A DNA stretch of 64,000 nt from a virus: IMG/VR virus record IMGVR_UViG_3300031851_000013, positions 1 through 64,000 of that record. One strand, written 5' to 3'. Made by a program: the position numbers and the translations under genes. Each line of letters begins with the position of its first letter. Within the stretch, counting starts at the first letter, position 1. Positions 34,710 to 43,300 of this stretch are shown one piece after another. The notes below the pieces were generated by a model. The model saw only the letters and a list, made by a program, of their open reading frames with translations. It was not told the DNA's origin and ran no database searches.

Positions 34710-34880
34710 TTATTTTTCTGAAACTGCGTCTTCAGCTTTTCCGAGTAGAGAAGCGAGCTTTACTCTAATTCTCTTTACAGGTGTGGTAACGTTTTCCACG
34801 ATAAGACCTGTAGCTACGCCAATACCCAGTGCGAGCGCATGTGTTCCTACGAACTGTACTATTTGTTGTAATGTTTCCAT
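34710..34880 (-). CDS. 56-aa membrane protein next to tmRNA
   Basis: Too short for usual gene finders. The frame begins METLQQIVQFVG and carries a hydrophobic THALALGIGVATGLIV helix, then a charged amphipathic KRIRVKLASLLGKAEDAVSEK tail. GGAG is eight bases before the ATG, and a terminator starts 20 bases after the stop, so it looks like a real gene. It sits 39 bases after the tmRNA 3' end in the same unit. Function unknown. Confidence 0.7.
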   Translation of the reverse strand: METLQQIVQFVGTHALALGIGVATGLIVENVTTPVKRIRVKLASLLGKAEDAVSEK

Positions 34881-34919
34881 TTTGTTTTTCTCCTTTTGGT
34901 GTTAAACACCTTGTTGAAA

Positions 34920-35281
34920 TGGTGGAGGTGGGGAGAGTCGAACTCCCGTCCACAATAGCTTTAATATTAAGTCATTCACAAGCTTGTTCGGTTTACTATC
35001 AGAAACCGACAAAGATAGATAGACAACCCTGCGCTTACTATCCTGTTGCGCTCCACCTATAAATAGGGAACCATTGTGGTTTTGTTTATTTTAGTGGAAC
35101 CAACCACTTATCCTAAATTGGTAAGATGGCTTTAGGAAACCACCCGATTAAGCTGCTAGAGCTAGTTCGTAATTGTTATTGTTATTGGCAATTAAAATTT
35201 TGTAACGCTGTCAAGCCATGTGTTACCGTTGGCTACTTGCACTCTCTACCTCTACTACCCTGTCGAATCCATTTCACCCCC
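34920..35281 (-). ncRNA. ssrA: tmRNA (one-piece transfer-messenger RNA)
   Basis: 362 nt. The 5' end GGGGGTG pairs with CACCTCC next to discriminator A and an encoded CCA (34922-34920); the third pair is G-U, the alanine identity element. The 5' region has the conserved GGATTCGACAGGG and the 3' region has the T-arm GGGAG/CTCCC with loop TTCGACT. An internal open frame supplies the tag (see next entry). It frees stalled ribosomes and tags their peptides for proteolysis. Its 5' end overlaps the HTH gene, so maturation by RNase P from the operon transcript is implied. Phage-borne tmRNA is rare. Confidence 0.96.
35148..35189 (-). other. tmRNA tag reading frame (ANNNNNYELALAA)
   Basis: The resume codon GCC at 35189-35187 is followed by five Asn codons, then Tyr-Glu-Leu-Ala-Leu-Ala-Ala and TAA at 35150-35148. 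The sequence ends in LALAA like the ALAA ends of bacterial tags seen by ClpXP; the poly-Asn spacer is unusual. Confidence 0.9.
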
Positions 35282-35608
35282 ATTAATATATTGTTCTGAT
35301 TTGAACTTCTTATATAGTTGTCTAAATGCTTTCGGAGTAATCCCCAAAAACCTACTTGCTTCACCTTTAGTTTTAGTTGCTGTTAATGCAAATGTAAAAA
35401 TAGATTCTTTAATAATATCTTGAAGTGAGAACCATAATGGTAAACCATATAATTTACCGCCTGCTGCTTTAGCAGCTAGTTCTAACTTTAATGAAATTAT
35501 TTCCTCTAGTGTTAGACTATTGAGAAGGACTTCTAAATCATATGACAGTCTCTTCTCTTTTTTTAGTCTTCTTAATAGTGAGAATTCTTTGTTACCTATT
35601 TTCTTCAT
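35255..35608 (-). CDS. Fis-type helix-turn-helix protein
   Basis: 117 aa from the ATG at 35608 (a TTG 15 bases upstream is possible). N-terminal helices (FSLLRRLKKEKRLSYDLEVLLNSLTLEEIISLKLELAAKAAGGKLYG) lead to a C-terminal DNA-binding helix-turn-helix (TKTKGEASRFLGITPKAFRQLYKKF), like Fis/NtrC-type HTH. The last eight codons and stop lie in the 5' strand of the tmRNA acceptor region. It may regulate this early unit. Overlaps the upstream gene by 17 bases. Confidence 0.78.
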   Translation of the reverse strand: MKKIGNKEFSLLRRLKKEKRLSYDLEVLLNSLTLEEIISLKLELAAKAAGGKLYGLPLWFSLQDIIKESIFTFALTATKTKGEASRFLGITPKAFRQLYKKFKSEQYINGGEMDSTG

Positions 35609-35882
35609 TTGAATCTTTTGCAACTCCTAAAATAGCATAACCACAAATATCTTTCCAAGGACTTTCTCCAAAAGCATCTTTGTTATTAGCTACTCTAAAT
35701 AATTTATCAATGACTCTTACTAATGTTAACATATCTTGATATTGATCTACGCTAACACCATTAGGATAAAGTACTTGTAGGATTTTTTGAGCTTGTGAAA
35801 ATGAATCACCATAAGCTTCGTTCTTAGATTGAACTAGCTTACCAATATCACTTCCAATTGTTTCAAAGATCTTGTTATTCAA
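35592..35882 (-). CDS. Nucleotide-modification-associated/MazG-like protein
   Basis: 96 aa. KNEAYGDSFSQAQKIL, then VRVIDKLFRVANNKDAFGESPWKDICGYAILG follow the all-alpha pattern of the DUF1599 group (nucleotide-modification-associated domain) found in phages and related to MazG-type helical pyrophosphatases. The Glu/Asp pattern suits magnesium binding. It is the first gene of the tmRNA unit, starting at a TTG/ATG near 35882. Activity unproven. Promoter at 35911-35938 lies directly upstream. Confidence 0.65.
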   Translation of the reverse strand: MNNKIFETIGSDIGKLVQSKNEAYGDSFSQAQKILQVLYPNGVSVDQYQDMLTLVRVIDKLFRVANNKDAFGESPWKDICGYAILGVAKDSNEENR

Positions 35883-35910
35883 TAGATTACTCTCTTTCAG
35901 ATTTACCTAT

Positions 35911-35938
35911 ATAATAACACATCTTACATATTTGTCAA
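35911..35938 (-). promoter_or_regulatory. Sigma70-type promoter for the tmRNA unit
   Basis: Minus strand: TTGACA (35938-35933), 16-base spacer, extended TGT-TATTAT (-10 at 35916-35911). It drives the DUF1599-like gene, HTH gene, tmRNA and the 56-aa gene up to the terminator at 34652-34690. Confidence 0.7.
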
Positions 35939-35941
35939 GTA

Positions 35942-36193
35942 CTATTCTTCAGATTCTTGACTTTTAGATGCTCGCTTAGATTTCTTCTTAGAACTAGTGC
36001 GTTTTGGTGCAGGCTTCTCTTCAGCCTCAACTTCCTCTGCAATTTCTTCTGTTTCTACAGACTCAACTACTTCGGGTGCTGATTCTTCTAATTGAATTTC
36101 AATCTTCTCTTCAACTACCACAGGAGCACTACCTGCATTCTTTTTAGCTAATCTAGCAGCTTTCTTTTCTCTTCTTCTTCTTGGGCTTGGCAT
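35942..36193 (-). CDS. Low-complexity charged protein
   Basis: 83 aa. The first 20 residues are basic (SPRRRREKKAARLAKKN), the middle 45 acidic (VEEKIEIQLEESAPEVVESVETEEIAEEVEAEE), and the end is basic and Ser-rich. A strong AAGGAG site precedes the ATG, and a sigma70-like promoter is upstream. This charge pattern suits a nucleic-acid or histone-like binding protein, but no family is recognised. Confidence 0.65.
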   Translation of the reverse strand: MPSPRRRREKKAARLAKKNAGSAPVVVEEKIEIQLEESAPEVVESVETEEIAEEVEAEEKPAPKRTSSKKKSKRASKSQESEE

Positions 36194-36242
36194 TTTCTTT
36201 GTTCTCCTTGTTTATTTGTTATTTACTTTGTTTTATATTAAC

Positions 36243-36271
36243 ATTGTATCATACTTTTTTTCAAATGTTAA
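36243..36271 (-). promoter_or_regulatory. Sigma70-type promoter
   Basis: Minus strand: TTAACA (36271-36266), 17-base spacer, TACAAT (36248-36243). One mismatch in each box. It lies 50 bases before the start of the 83-aa gene. Confidence 0.55.
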
Positions 36272-36297
36272 GTAAAAAATGAAATTTTGACCATATT

Positions 36298-37137
36298 TTA
36301 CAGTTCTAACTCATCTCCGCCTTCAGCATCATCTTCAAGATCTAGTGAATCACCCCCTTCATCAGATGCTGCTTCCTCACCGGCTTCGTTGTCTGCCTCT
36401 TGACTATCCTTTTCATTTTCGTACTCTGCCGTAGTTGGCTCCGGTAAAACGTTCGCCAACTCATCCTCAAACTTATCAAAATAAAGCTTAAGGTTCGTTA
36501 GTAAGTAGTCATAAAATAATTCTCTGTCCTCATCTGCGGAAAGAAGATTATATGCGTCTACAATACTCTTTTCAATTCTCTCAAAAGCTTGGAACGCCAT
36601 GTTACGACCTGTTTCGTCACCATTGGCACCAATACCAAACTGTTCCTCATCACTAATCTCTTCTTCTTCGCTTGAACCGTCAATGTCAATGAAAGCTTCA
36701 TCGTCTGGGGATTCTACTGAATCTTCCTCTCCGACATTCATCTCAATATCTTCTTGTTCATAAATATCAATAGCACGTTCTTTCTCTTCGTCGCTCTCCG
36801 CTTCGTGAGAAGCCTTTGTCGGAGCGAGTGCGTTCTGAACAGCATTAACAATATGAGTTCTAAAAGACTCCCTCTGTTCTTCCGAGGTGGTCAACTTTTT
36901 ATAAGCTGATTCAAGCTGTGGGACAATCTTTTTTAGTAAGTCCTCAAGTACGTTAATACCCGTTGAAGTATGAGGTGCTTTTTCAATATCGGATTCCAAG
37001 AGTTTCCTAACGATTCCTCGCAATTGATTTTCTTGGGCTTTTTCCCTTTCTTGAGATTCATAAACTTTTTTAATAGTTTTTCTGATTTCCATCCTCAAGC
37101 GATATTCTTCAATTAATTCGTTTCTATCAATAATCAT
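36298..37137 (-). CDS. Acidic helical protein, possible virion-associated
   Basis: 279 aa with a basic coiled N-terminus (DRNELIEEYRLRMEIRKTIKKVYESQEREKA) then LRGIVRKLLESDIEK, and strongly acidic Asp/Glu stretches at about 130-175 and 235-279. A helical middle (AFQAFERIEKSIVDAYNLLSADEDRELFYDYLLTNL) is compact. It lies three bases downstream of the 981-aa fusion gene, so they are co-transcribed. The LLESD site resembles the L/I-x-E cut sites of T4-like prohead proteases; function not recognised. Confidence 0.65.
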   Translation of the reverse strand: MIIDRNELIEEYRLRMEIRKTIKKVYESQEREKAQENQLRGIVRKLLESDIEKAPHTSTGINVLEDLLKKIVPQLESAYKKLTTSEEQRESFRTHIVNAVQNALAPTKASHEAESDEEKERAIDIYEQEDIEMNVGEEDSVESPDDEAFIDIDGSSEEEEISDEEQFGIGANGDETGRNMAFQAFERIEKSIVDAYNLLSADEDRELFYDYLLTNLKLYFDKFEDELANVLPEPTTAEYENEKDSQEADNEAGEEAASDEGGDSLDLEDDAEGGDELEL

Positions 37138-37140
37138 AAT

Positions 37141-40086
37141 TTACATTCCCACATTGTAAGTCTTCTGGCTTCCGCCGCCGAAGTTATCTGTTTTAAAATC
37201 ATCTTTTCGCATCACGGTGATGATTTTAATAGTGTCTGGTCCTTTCTGCATATCCAACGCTGCAATAACGTTGAGTGCTGGAACCTGTCGTGATTTACCT
37301 TTCATACGAATATGGAAAGCTTCACCGTTTTCAATTTCTCCGTTAGCATAGTCATTCATAATTAGTCCCAAAGAACGGTCAACAGCCGAAACGATAGCAT
37401 CTTTTGAGATTTTATGACCGCCACGCTTATCTGTATGTCTAAACCTTCTCTCTTCACCATGCTTTGAAGGCATTAATTCCATATCCTCAATGTCCAGCCT
37501 GACCGAGCCCACTTTGAGCATTTTTGTCTGACCGCCAAAATTTTCATATCCTTTTTCGTTTAGAATTTCGTCTAGAATTCTTGAAACTACACTCTCGTCA
37601 ACCATTGATTTATAGCTGACCTTTGGATATTCACGAGCAATGCTTAAAAATTCCTCTAGAGGTAAATTTACACGAATTACACTAATTGAATTTTTTGGTT
37701 CATCAACGTATAGAGCAAACCATCGGTGGTGCCCGTCTACTAGAAAATTATCTGATGTAACTAACACAGGTTTGGAACTAGCCAACTCATCTATAGATTT
37801 CTTGGCAAGCATTCCCTTGACCTTGTTTGTATTGATTTTTTTCTGTGTAGGTTTTAAATCATCAACCATTATCTGCATCTGCTTTGAATCAATTTGCTTG
37901 TCCGACTTTAACCACTGTACAAAATTTTGCATATCGGTGGATTTAATCTGTGGCATTTCTTCTCGTGGAATACCAACATCTGTTTCTAAGTCCATTTCAA
38001 AGCTTCCGTGGTCCGAGTCTTCTTTTTCGTAAAGCTCTTCTTCATCATCGTTCCAAGGATTGTATTTTTTAGTTTTACCGCAAGCTGATTTGTTCACAGC
38101 AACAGCAATACCACCAGCAGCAGCAGTGTTCTCTCTCATGCTTTCTTTGATGAGGTCGATAATTAAAGATGATGATTCGTTAACATCTTTCTTTTCAGGT
38201 GTCAAGTCTTTCATAAGTCTTTCTGCATCTGATTTAAGAGCATCGGGCAAATATTCAGTGAAAGTTTCTAAATCTCCCGAAGAAATAGCAGATCTCATTG
38301 TAGATGCACTAAGGGCTTCACCAGTTCTAGTATCAGTAAAAGCATCTCCAGAGACATTAACAGTATATTCAGGTCCAGCTAAAACTGTAACCCCTTCTGC
38401 TGCATATTTTTGAGCCTTGTCGCTAAATCTACTATCATCTCCACCCTTATTTGATACACCTAAAACCACTGATTCTCCGGGCTGTGCATAATCTGGCTCG
38501 TTTTCTTCGTTTGCAACAAATTTAAATGTTGCACCGACAGGAGAGTTTACTGGGGATTCAAGAACTTTTACGTTGTTCAGCCCTGCTGATTTGAGATATG
38601 GTTGCCATAACTGGTAAGCCATGTCAAACCCCATTTCTCTACCATCGTCTAATTTTCTAGGGAGGGGGCTCATGAATACGATTACACGCTTTGCCATTTT
38701 AGAATATTCAGCAACCATTGCAAGGTGACCTCTATGTGGAGGCTTGAATGCACCCGGAACAACTGCTACATCTACAGTTGCACCATCTTCACTAATAGTT
38801 CCAAAATATCTATCAGTGTCTCTCTGATCTACGTCTTCTTCTTTCATCATTGCCGGTATATCGCCTCTTCCATACTTAAATAGTCCCAAAATCTGATTTA
38901 TTGGGGCAAAATTGCCGGTAAATTTGTAAGTCTGCCCATCATAATCAAATACAAAACCTTCAGAAGCTGTAGATACGTTTTCTAGGTCTTTTAGTTTCTC
39001 CATTTGCTTTTTCAGCATAGCTAGAGCACCTTCGTGGCTAGAACCGCCAATTGCATCAATTGCAGTCTTCACTTCACCACGAAGTCTTTGAATTTCTTTA
39101 CTGTTATCTAAAATAAAAGCACTCTGCAAACCACGAAGCATTTCTACCGAAAAATCGTGCACAATAACCTCTAAAGGCTGAATCGCAGCTTTCATTAGGT
39201 TCTTTTCATCCTTAATGAGTGCCCTGATCGTTTCTTTGTGTTCTTTTTCAAGACCCTTTACCACTTGGGTGAATTTAACGCCTGCTTTCATCAATCTTTT
39301 GAGAATAAGGTTGTGGACATCCTCTCCAACCTCCGGAACAGTGCTTTGTACGTGAGGCGCAAGCCTCGCAATCATATAGTCGTTTATAGTTGCCTTATCA
39401 GCGAGCCCTGTGGACGCTAAGAGAGCGTCAAGCGAATCAAACGCATCTTGAAGCGCAACATCGTCTTCAAGAGCCTCTAGCCGCCTCACAGCGTTAATCT
39501 GGACAGTATAATCATCTTCAGCCGTAGCTTGTTGCATGGATTCCAATGCTGACTGTAAAACCTTGGCATTTGCGGAGACATCTTTGTCTGTTTTGCTTCC
39601 CGTCGCCTTATCATACTCTCCGTGACCGACTTGGTGGATTACAAGGCTTTTTGTGTCATAACTTACAACATTGGGAGAGCGAGGATCCATAATTTCTGCA
39701 TTATAATAAACTTCTGCATCGTTTCCGAAGATTTCAATCTGTGTTTGTGGATCTAGTGAACGAACTGCCTTCTCAAATGTTTGGAATGATTCTACAAAAG
39801 CTTCAGTCAACCCTCCACGACCTTCAAACTTAGCTGCAAGTTCTTCAGCAGTTAAACCACCCTGTTTGATGTTTCCTTTGTTTCTAGCTGCACGAGCATT
39901 ACCATTTTTAACAGAATATGAAATAAAAAGGTTTTGCCCGTCGGTCTTCTCTGTGCCTTCAAGCTCACCATTAGATGCTGCGGAGAATATTTCTTTAATT
40001 TTGGAAAAAGTCAGTTCACCGTTATCATATAGATGTGCCATATGACCAGCGACTCCGCCTTCTGTCAATAGTAATCTCGTACCCAT
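37141..40086 (-). CDS. 981-aa fusion: ligase-like, nucleotidyltransferase and ParB-like modules
   Basis: N-terminal residues 1-400 look like the covalent-nucleotidyltransferase (RNA/DNA ligase) fold: motif I K47-T-D-G50, EIFG near 118-121, EGFVF at 376-380, and a Lys388 in YKFTG, with a long helical insertion. Residues about 438-605 are a cytidylyltransferase-like domain: GAFKPPHRGHLAMV with H451-RGH454 and SASTMR near 592-597. Residues about 715-810 have VDGHHRWFALY (Asp784, His786, His787, Arg788), as in ParB/Srx-type domains. The C-terminal 120 residues (RHTDKRGGHKISKDAI, then IKIITVMRKDDF) might be a BECR-type nuclease fold. RNA repair, cofactor or nucleotide modification are options; none is proven. 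Confidence 0.7.
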   Translation of the reverse strand: MGTRLLLTEGGVAGHMAHLYDNGELTFSKIKEIFSAASNGELEGTEKTDGQNLFISYSVKNGNARAARNKGNIKQGGLTAEELAAKFEGRGGLTEAFVESFQTFEKAVRSLDPQTQIEIFGNDAEVYYNAEIMDPRSPNVVSYDTKSLVIHQVGHGEYDKATGSKTDKDVSANAKVLQSALESMQQATAEDDYTVQINAVRRLEALEDDVALQDAFDSLDALLASTGLADKATINDYMIARLAPHVQSTVPEVGEDVHNLILKRLMKAGVKFTQVVKGLEKEHKETIRALIKDEKNLMKAAIQPLEVIVHDFSVEMLRGLQSAFILDNSKEIQRLRGEVKTAIDAIGGSSHEGALAMLKKQMEKLKDLENVSTASEGFVFDYDGQTYKFTGNFAPINQILGLFKYGRGDIPAMMKEEDVDQRDTDRYFGTISEDGATVDVAVVPGAFKPPHRGHLAMVAEYSKMAKRVIVFMSPLPRKLDDGREMGFDMAYQLWQPYLKSAGLNNVKVLESPVNSPVGATFKFVANEENEPDYAQPGESVVLGVSNKGGDDSRFSDKAQKYAAEGVTVLAGPEYTVNVSGDAFTDTRTGEALSASTMRSAISSGDLETFTEYLPDALKSDAERLMKDLTPEKKDVNESSSLIIDLIKESMRENTAAAGGIAVAVNKSACGKTKKYNPWNDDEEELYEKEDSDHGSFEMDLETDVGIPREEMPQIKSTDMQNFVQWLKSDKQIDSKQMQIMVDDLKPTQKKINTNKVKGMLAKKSIDELASSKPVLVTSDNFLVDGHHRWFALYVDEPKNSISVIRVNLPLEEFLSIAREYPKVSYKSMVDESVVSRILDEILNEKGYENFGGQTKMLKVGSVRLDIEDMELMPSKHGEERRFRHTDKRGGHKISKDAIVSAVDRSLGLIMNDYANGEIENGEAFHIRMKGKSRQVPALNVIAALDMQKGPDTIKIITVMRKDDFKTDNFGGGSQKTYNVGM

Positions 40087-40087
40087 A

Positions 40088-40333
40088 TTATCTACCGCCC
40101 TTAGATTCTAGAAGTTGTTCTTCAAGCATTTGAACTTTCTCTTCTAACTTTCTAACATGTTTTTTAACTTCACGCAAGTGATTTTTTGCAATTTCTACTC
40201 TGCGTCTCTCTGTTTGTGTCTTGGGAGATAAACTTAAAATAATTTCTTGGAGCGATTGAATATAGCTCGCCAAAGAAGGAGGGTTGTGCCCCTCGCTTAA
40301 AATAAATCTCCTTGTAATATCATTTAAATTCAT
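40088..40333 (-). CDS. Small coiled-coil protein
   Basis: 81 aa. The N-terminus is MNLNDITRRFILSEG, then a helix IQSLQEIILSLSPKTQTERRRVEIAKNHLREVKKHVRKLEEKVQMLEEQLLESK, a clear coiled coil. ILSE is an L-x-E sequence of the kind cut by T4-like prohead proteases near the N-terminus. AAGGAGATGAGG precedes the ATG. It lies one base upstream of the 981-aa fusion gene, so it might be co-packaged; inference. Confidence 0.65.
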   Translation of the reverse strand: MNLNDITRRFILSEGHNPPSLASYIQSLQEIILSLSPKTQTERRRVEIAKNHLREVKKHVRKLEEKVQMLEEQLLESKGGR

Positions 40334-40350
40334 AATTTCCTCATCTCCTT

Positions 40351-40379
40351 ATTATAACACATAATAAAATATTGTTTAA
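40351..40379 (-). promoter_or_regulatory. Sigma70-type promoter
   Basis: Minus strand: TTAAAC (40379-40374), 17-base spacer ending TGTGT, perfect TATAAT (40356-40351). The -35 is weak. It is 18 bases before the 81-aa gene and would drive the fusion and acidic-protein genes. Confidence 0.55.
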
Positions 40380-40384
40380 GTTAT

Positions 40385-43300
40385 TCAGTCGCCGTCATTG
40401 CTATAGCCGTTGTTGCCGTTTGGATTCTGTTCAAAACTATAGCCACTACCGCTACCACTAGAACCATTTCCGCCACTGCTGTCCGTAAGGGCAAAGGAAC
40501 CGCCGCCTAAGTCAAGGTTGTGAACCGGCATATCGGTATCATCATGGTTGTTGCCGCCGCAGACGTAACCCTCATCGTCAAGCGAATTCGCATTTCCACA
40601 ATCATCAATACGAATTTTACCTAGTTCTAGAAGAGTTTTTATGTATGGAGCCGTGGGAGCCCCTTCCGTCCCTTCCACCCAAGCATTAAATACAGTTACA
40701 TCAAAAGTGTATCTTTGTTTTGGAGGATTACTAACAGCGTTAGGGTCACCTGAATTACACTTCAAGGCTGCCCACTGTGCATCTGTAGTGTTATCCACTG
40801 CAACGGTTTCTGCAATGGTTTCTCCGTTTTCTTGGACAACATCTTGGACAACATAAATTTCAGGAACATGCCAGCAGGAGATGTCCTCATCATTGATAAT
40901 ACCATTTCCGTCGCTATCTGTAACGGGGTTACGATAAACTGCTTTTGGCATAAGTTCAACCATTTTACCAGCAAGGTCAGTTATATCGCTCTCAAAATCA
41001 GCCATTTTTTGACTATAAGATTCCAAAGTCGGGTCTGCACACCAATCAGAGAAGAGACCATCAAGTGCTCCCTTTAGTGTATAGTGTGAGGTCACATATT
41101 CTGAAAAAGAACCGTCGGACTTTCTAGCAGACTCGTTAGAAAGAAGAAGATCAAACCAGTTGCCTGAAAAGTTATTACCATTCCAGTTAGAACCACCGCT
41201 GACTGCATCTTCCTTAATAAGCTGACCAGCTTTTTCCGTAAACTTGGTATAACTCCAACAGTAAGCTGGCAGTACGCAACTATCATCATCAATTTGATAT
41301 TCTGCGTTTTCATCGTAATTTATAGCTTCTTGGTTCATACACCCGACAAGATAATTGTGAGTTTCTAATCTAGATATAATTCCAAATTGTAGTTGATCAT
41401 CACACCCATCAATATCTACTGTGATGTCATAACGAACTTCTTCAAACTCTGCTATGTGGTTAGTATATGTATCGCCCAAATATTGATAAGTATCGTCAGG
41501 CGTTGACTCTAATTTTTGTCTACTGTCTGAATATTTGCCAAACCGAATATTCAAATATCCATCAGGCAGTGAAATATCTTGTTCACCTTCTGCTACTCTA
41601 CTGTTACTGCCAATATCACATGTTATTGTGTAAGACTGACCTTTTGAATCAATAATAGCGTCTAAATTAACCCTGATAATACCACCTGAATTTTGATTAG
41701 CGACTGCTCCGTTACTATTGTTTGCTCTAGGGAATGTCAAGGAACCCGCAGGTATAGTAATAAGAAAATCGCCAGCACTATCTGTAACGCTTATGCCCCC
41801 ATTCACAACATTGTTATAAATAGAATATTGAACATCATCAATGTTCCCCTGTAGTTCACTTAGGGCATTTGACACACTAACTAATTCCGGTTCATAACAA
41901 CAATCATCATTGGTAGGTGTGTTTACTGATGCATCGTAGTTAGATGCAGCCGGATCATTACAACCAGTAATTACCGGTATGCAGCTTTCGTCGTCGGTGT
42001 TTACATCAACATTGACATCATTAATGGGGTTAATGTAGTTGAATGCCGTCGGATCCATACAACCTTCAATAACAGGGTAGCAGGTTCCGTCATCCACATT
42101 TGCCTGTGCATTATAATTAAATGCTGCATTATCTGTACAACCTAAAACCACAGGTTGGCAATCTAAGTTGGCGGGTTGGATGTTCGCACCTGCGAAGTAA
42201 TCAACAGTATCTGGTGTTACACAACCGGCAATTAATGGCACAGATACGGTAAATTCAACATTGCACCCTTCTGTCACAGCATCAGCGTACGTTAAAAATC
42301 GCTCTTTGTTCCAAGCACCGACCGTAGCAACGACAGTTTTTGTAAAACCTTTAGCTATAGAAGCACTGGAAGATATACGAAGAGTTCCCTCGCCGGGTAA
42401 TGGACTTTCATCATTCAACACATTTACTTCAAAATCACTGACATCTCCGTTTGAAGATATAAGAGTATATTCATAGTCTCTTGTACTTTCTTCATCAAAC
42501 TCAAGTTCAAGGAACTGGTGGAGTTCAACATCTAAAATGTCACTTGCCACAGCTTGCGGCGTGTGTGTTATTTCATCACTATTAGTTCCTGACCAAGTAA
42601 GTGAAGAATTAAGTTCTGGGATTACACAAGGACAACCAGTTGGTTGACCATCGCCTTCTTGCCCCTCGGAAAGAACCCATTGACCGTCATGGCACTCTCT
42701 ATAATCTGGAGAGTTTAGAGAAATCCAGCCTATTTTGGAATCGTATGGCAAACTTGCGTCATACGATAATTCATTGTCCGTTGCGGTAAGCCAAAGACCA
42801 ATGAGTCCAATCTGCGGCGATGGATTTCCGCCTGATTGCACAGGATAATTAAATGTTTGTTCAAATGTTGCAGAAATGGTTCTAGTTGAATCATCCCAAG
42901 CATAATTTCCAACAACGGTTGCAGCATCCCAAGCAGGGGATTGCGATCCATCTGGTTCATATCCACGATACCTAAAATCTACAAAAGGTGGGTTTGTTGG
43001 GTTGTCGGAAAATCCGCACTCTTCGTGAAGTAACCAAGAGGCATCAAACCTCATCGTTACAGGTACTCTGTCCGGGCTGTCGTCGTTTGCGACAGGAGCG
43101 TTTATAATAACCCAGCTATCCGCAGCCACAGTTAGGGAAATTAAATCGCAAGGATCATTCGCCACATCAAAACTAACATTAACTGGGTTTGTTTCCAATA
43201 ACGTTCCATCTTGAGCAACGCTCTTCACATTCACAGGTTGTGTAATACTACCGTGAAAGTTTTGGCTAGGTATAAATTCTCCGTTTCCTGACGGAAGGGT

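Noticed and set aside
34829-35062. Plus-strand 77-aa frame
   Set aside because: It overlaps the tmRNA and the 56-aa gene on the other strand; no ribosome site.
35058-35065. TATAAATA inside the tmRNA
   Set aside because: It is part of the RNA structure region and faces no plus-strand gene.
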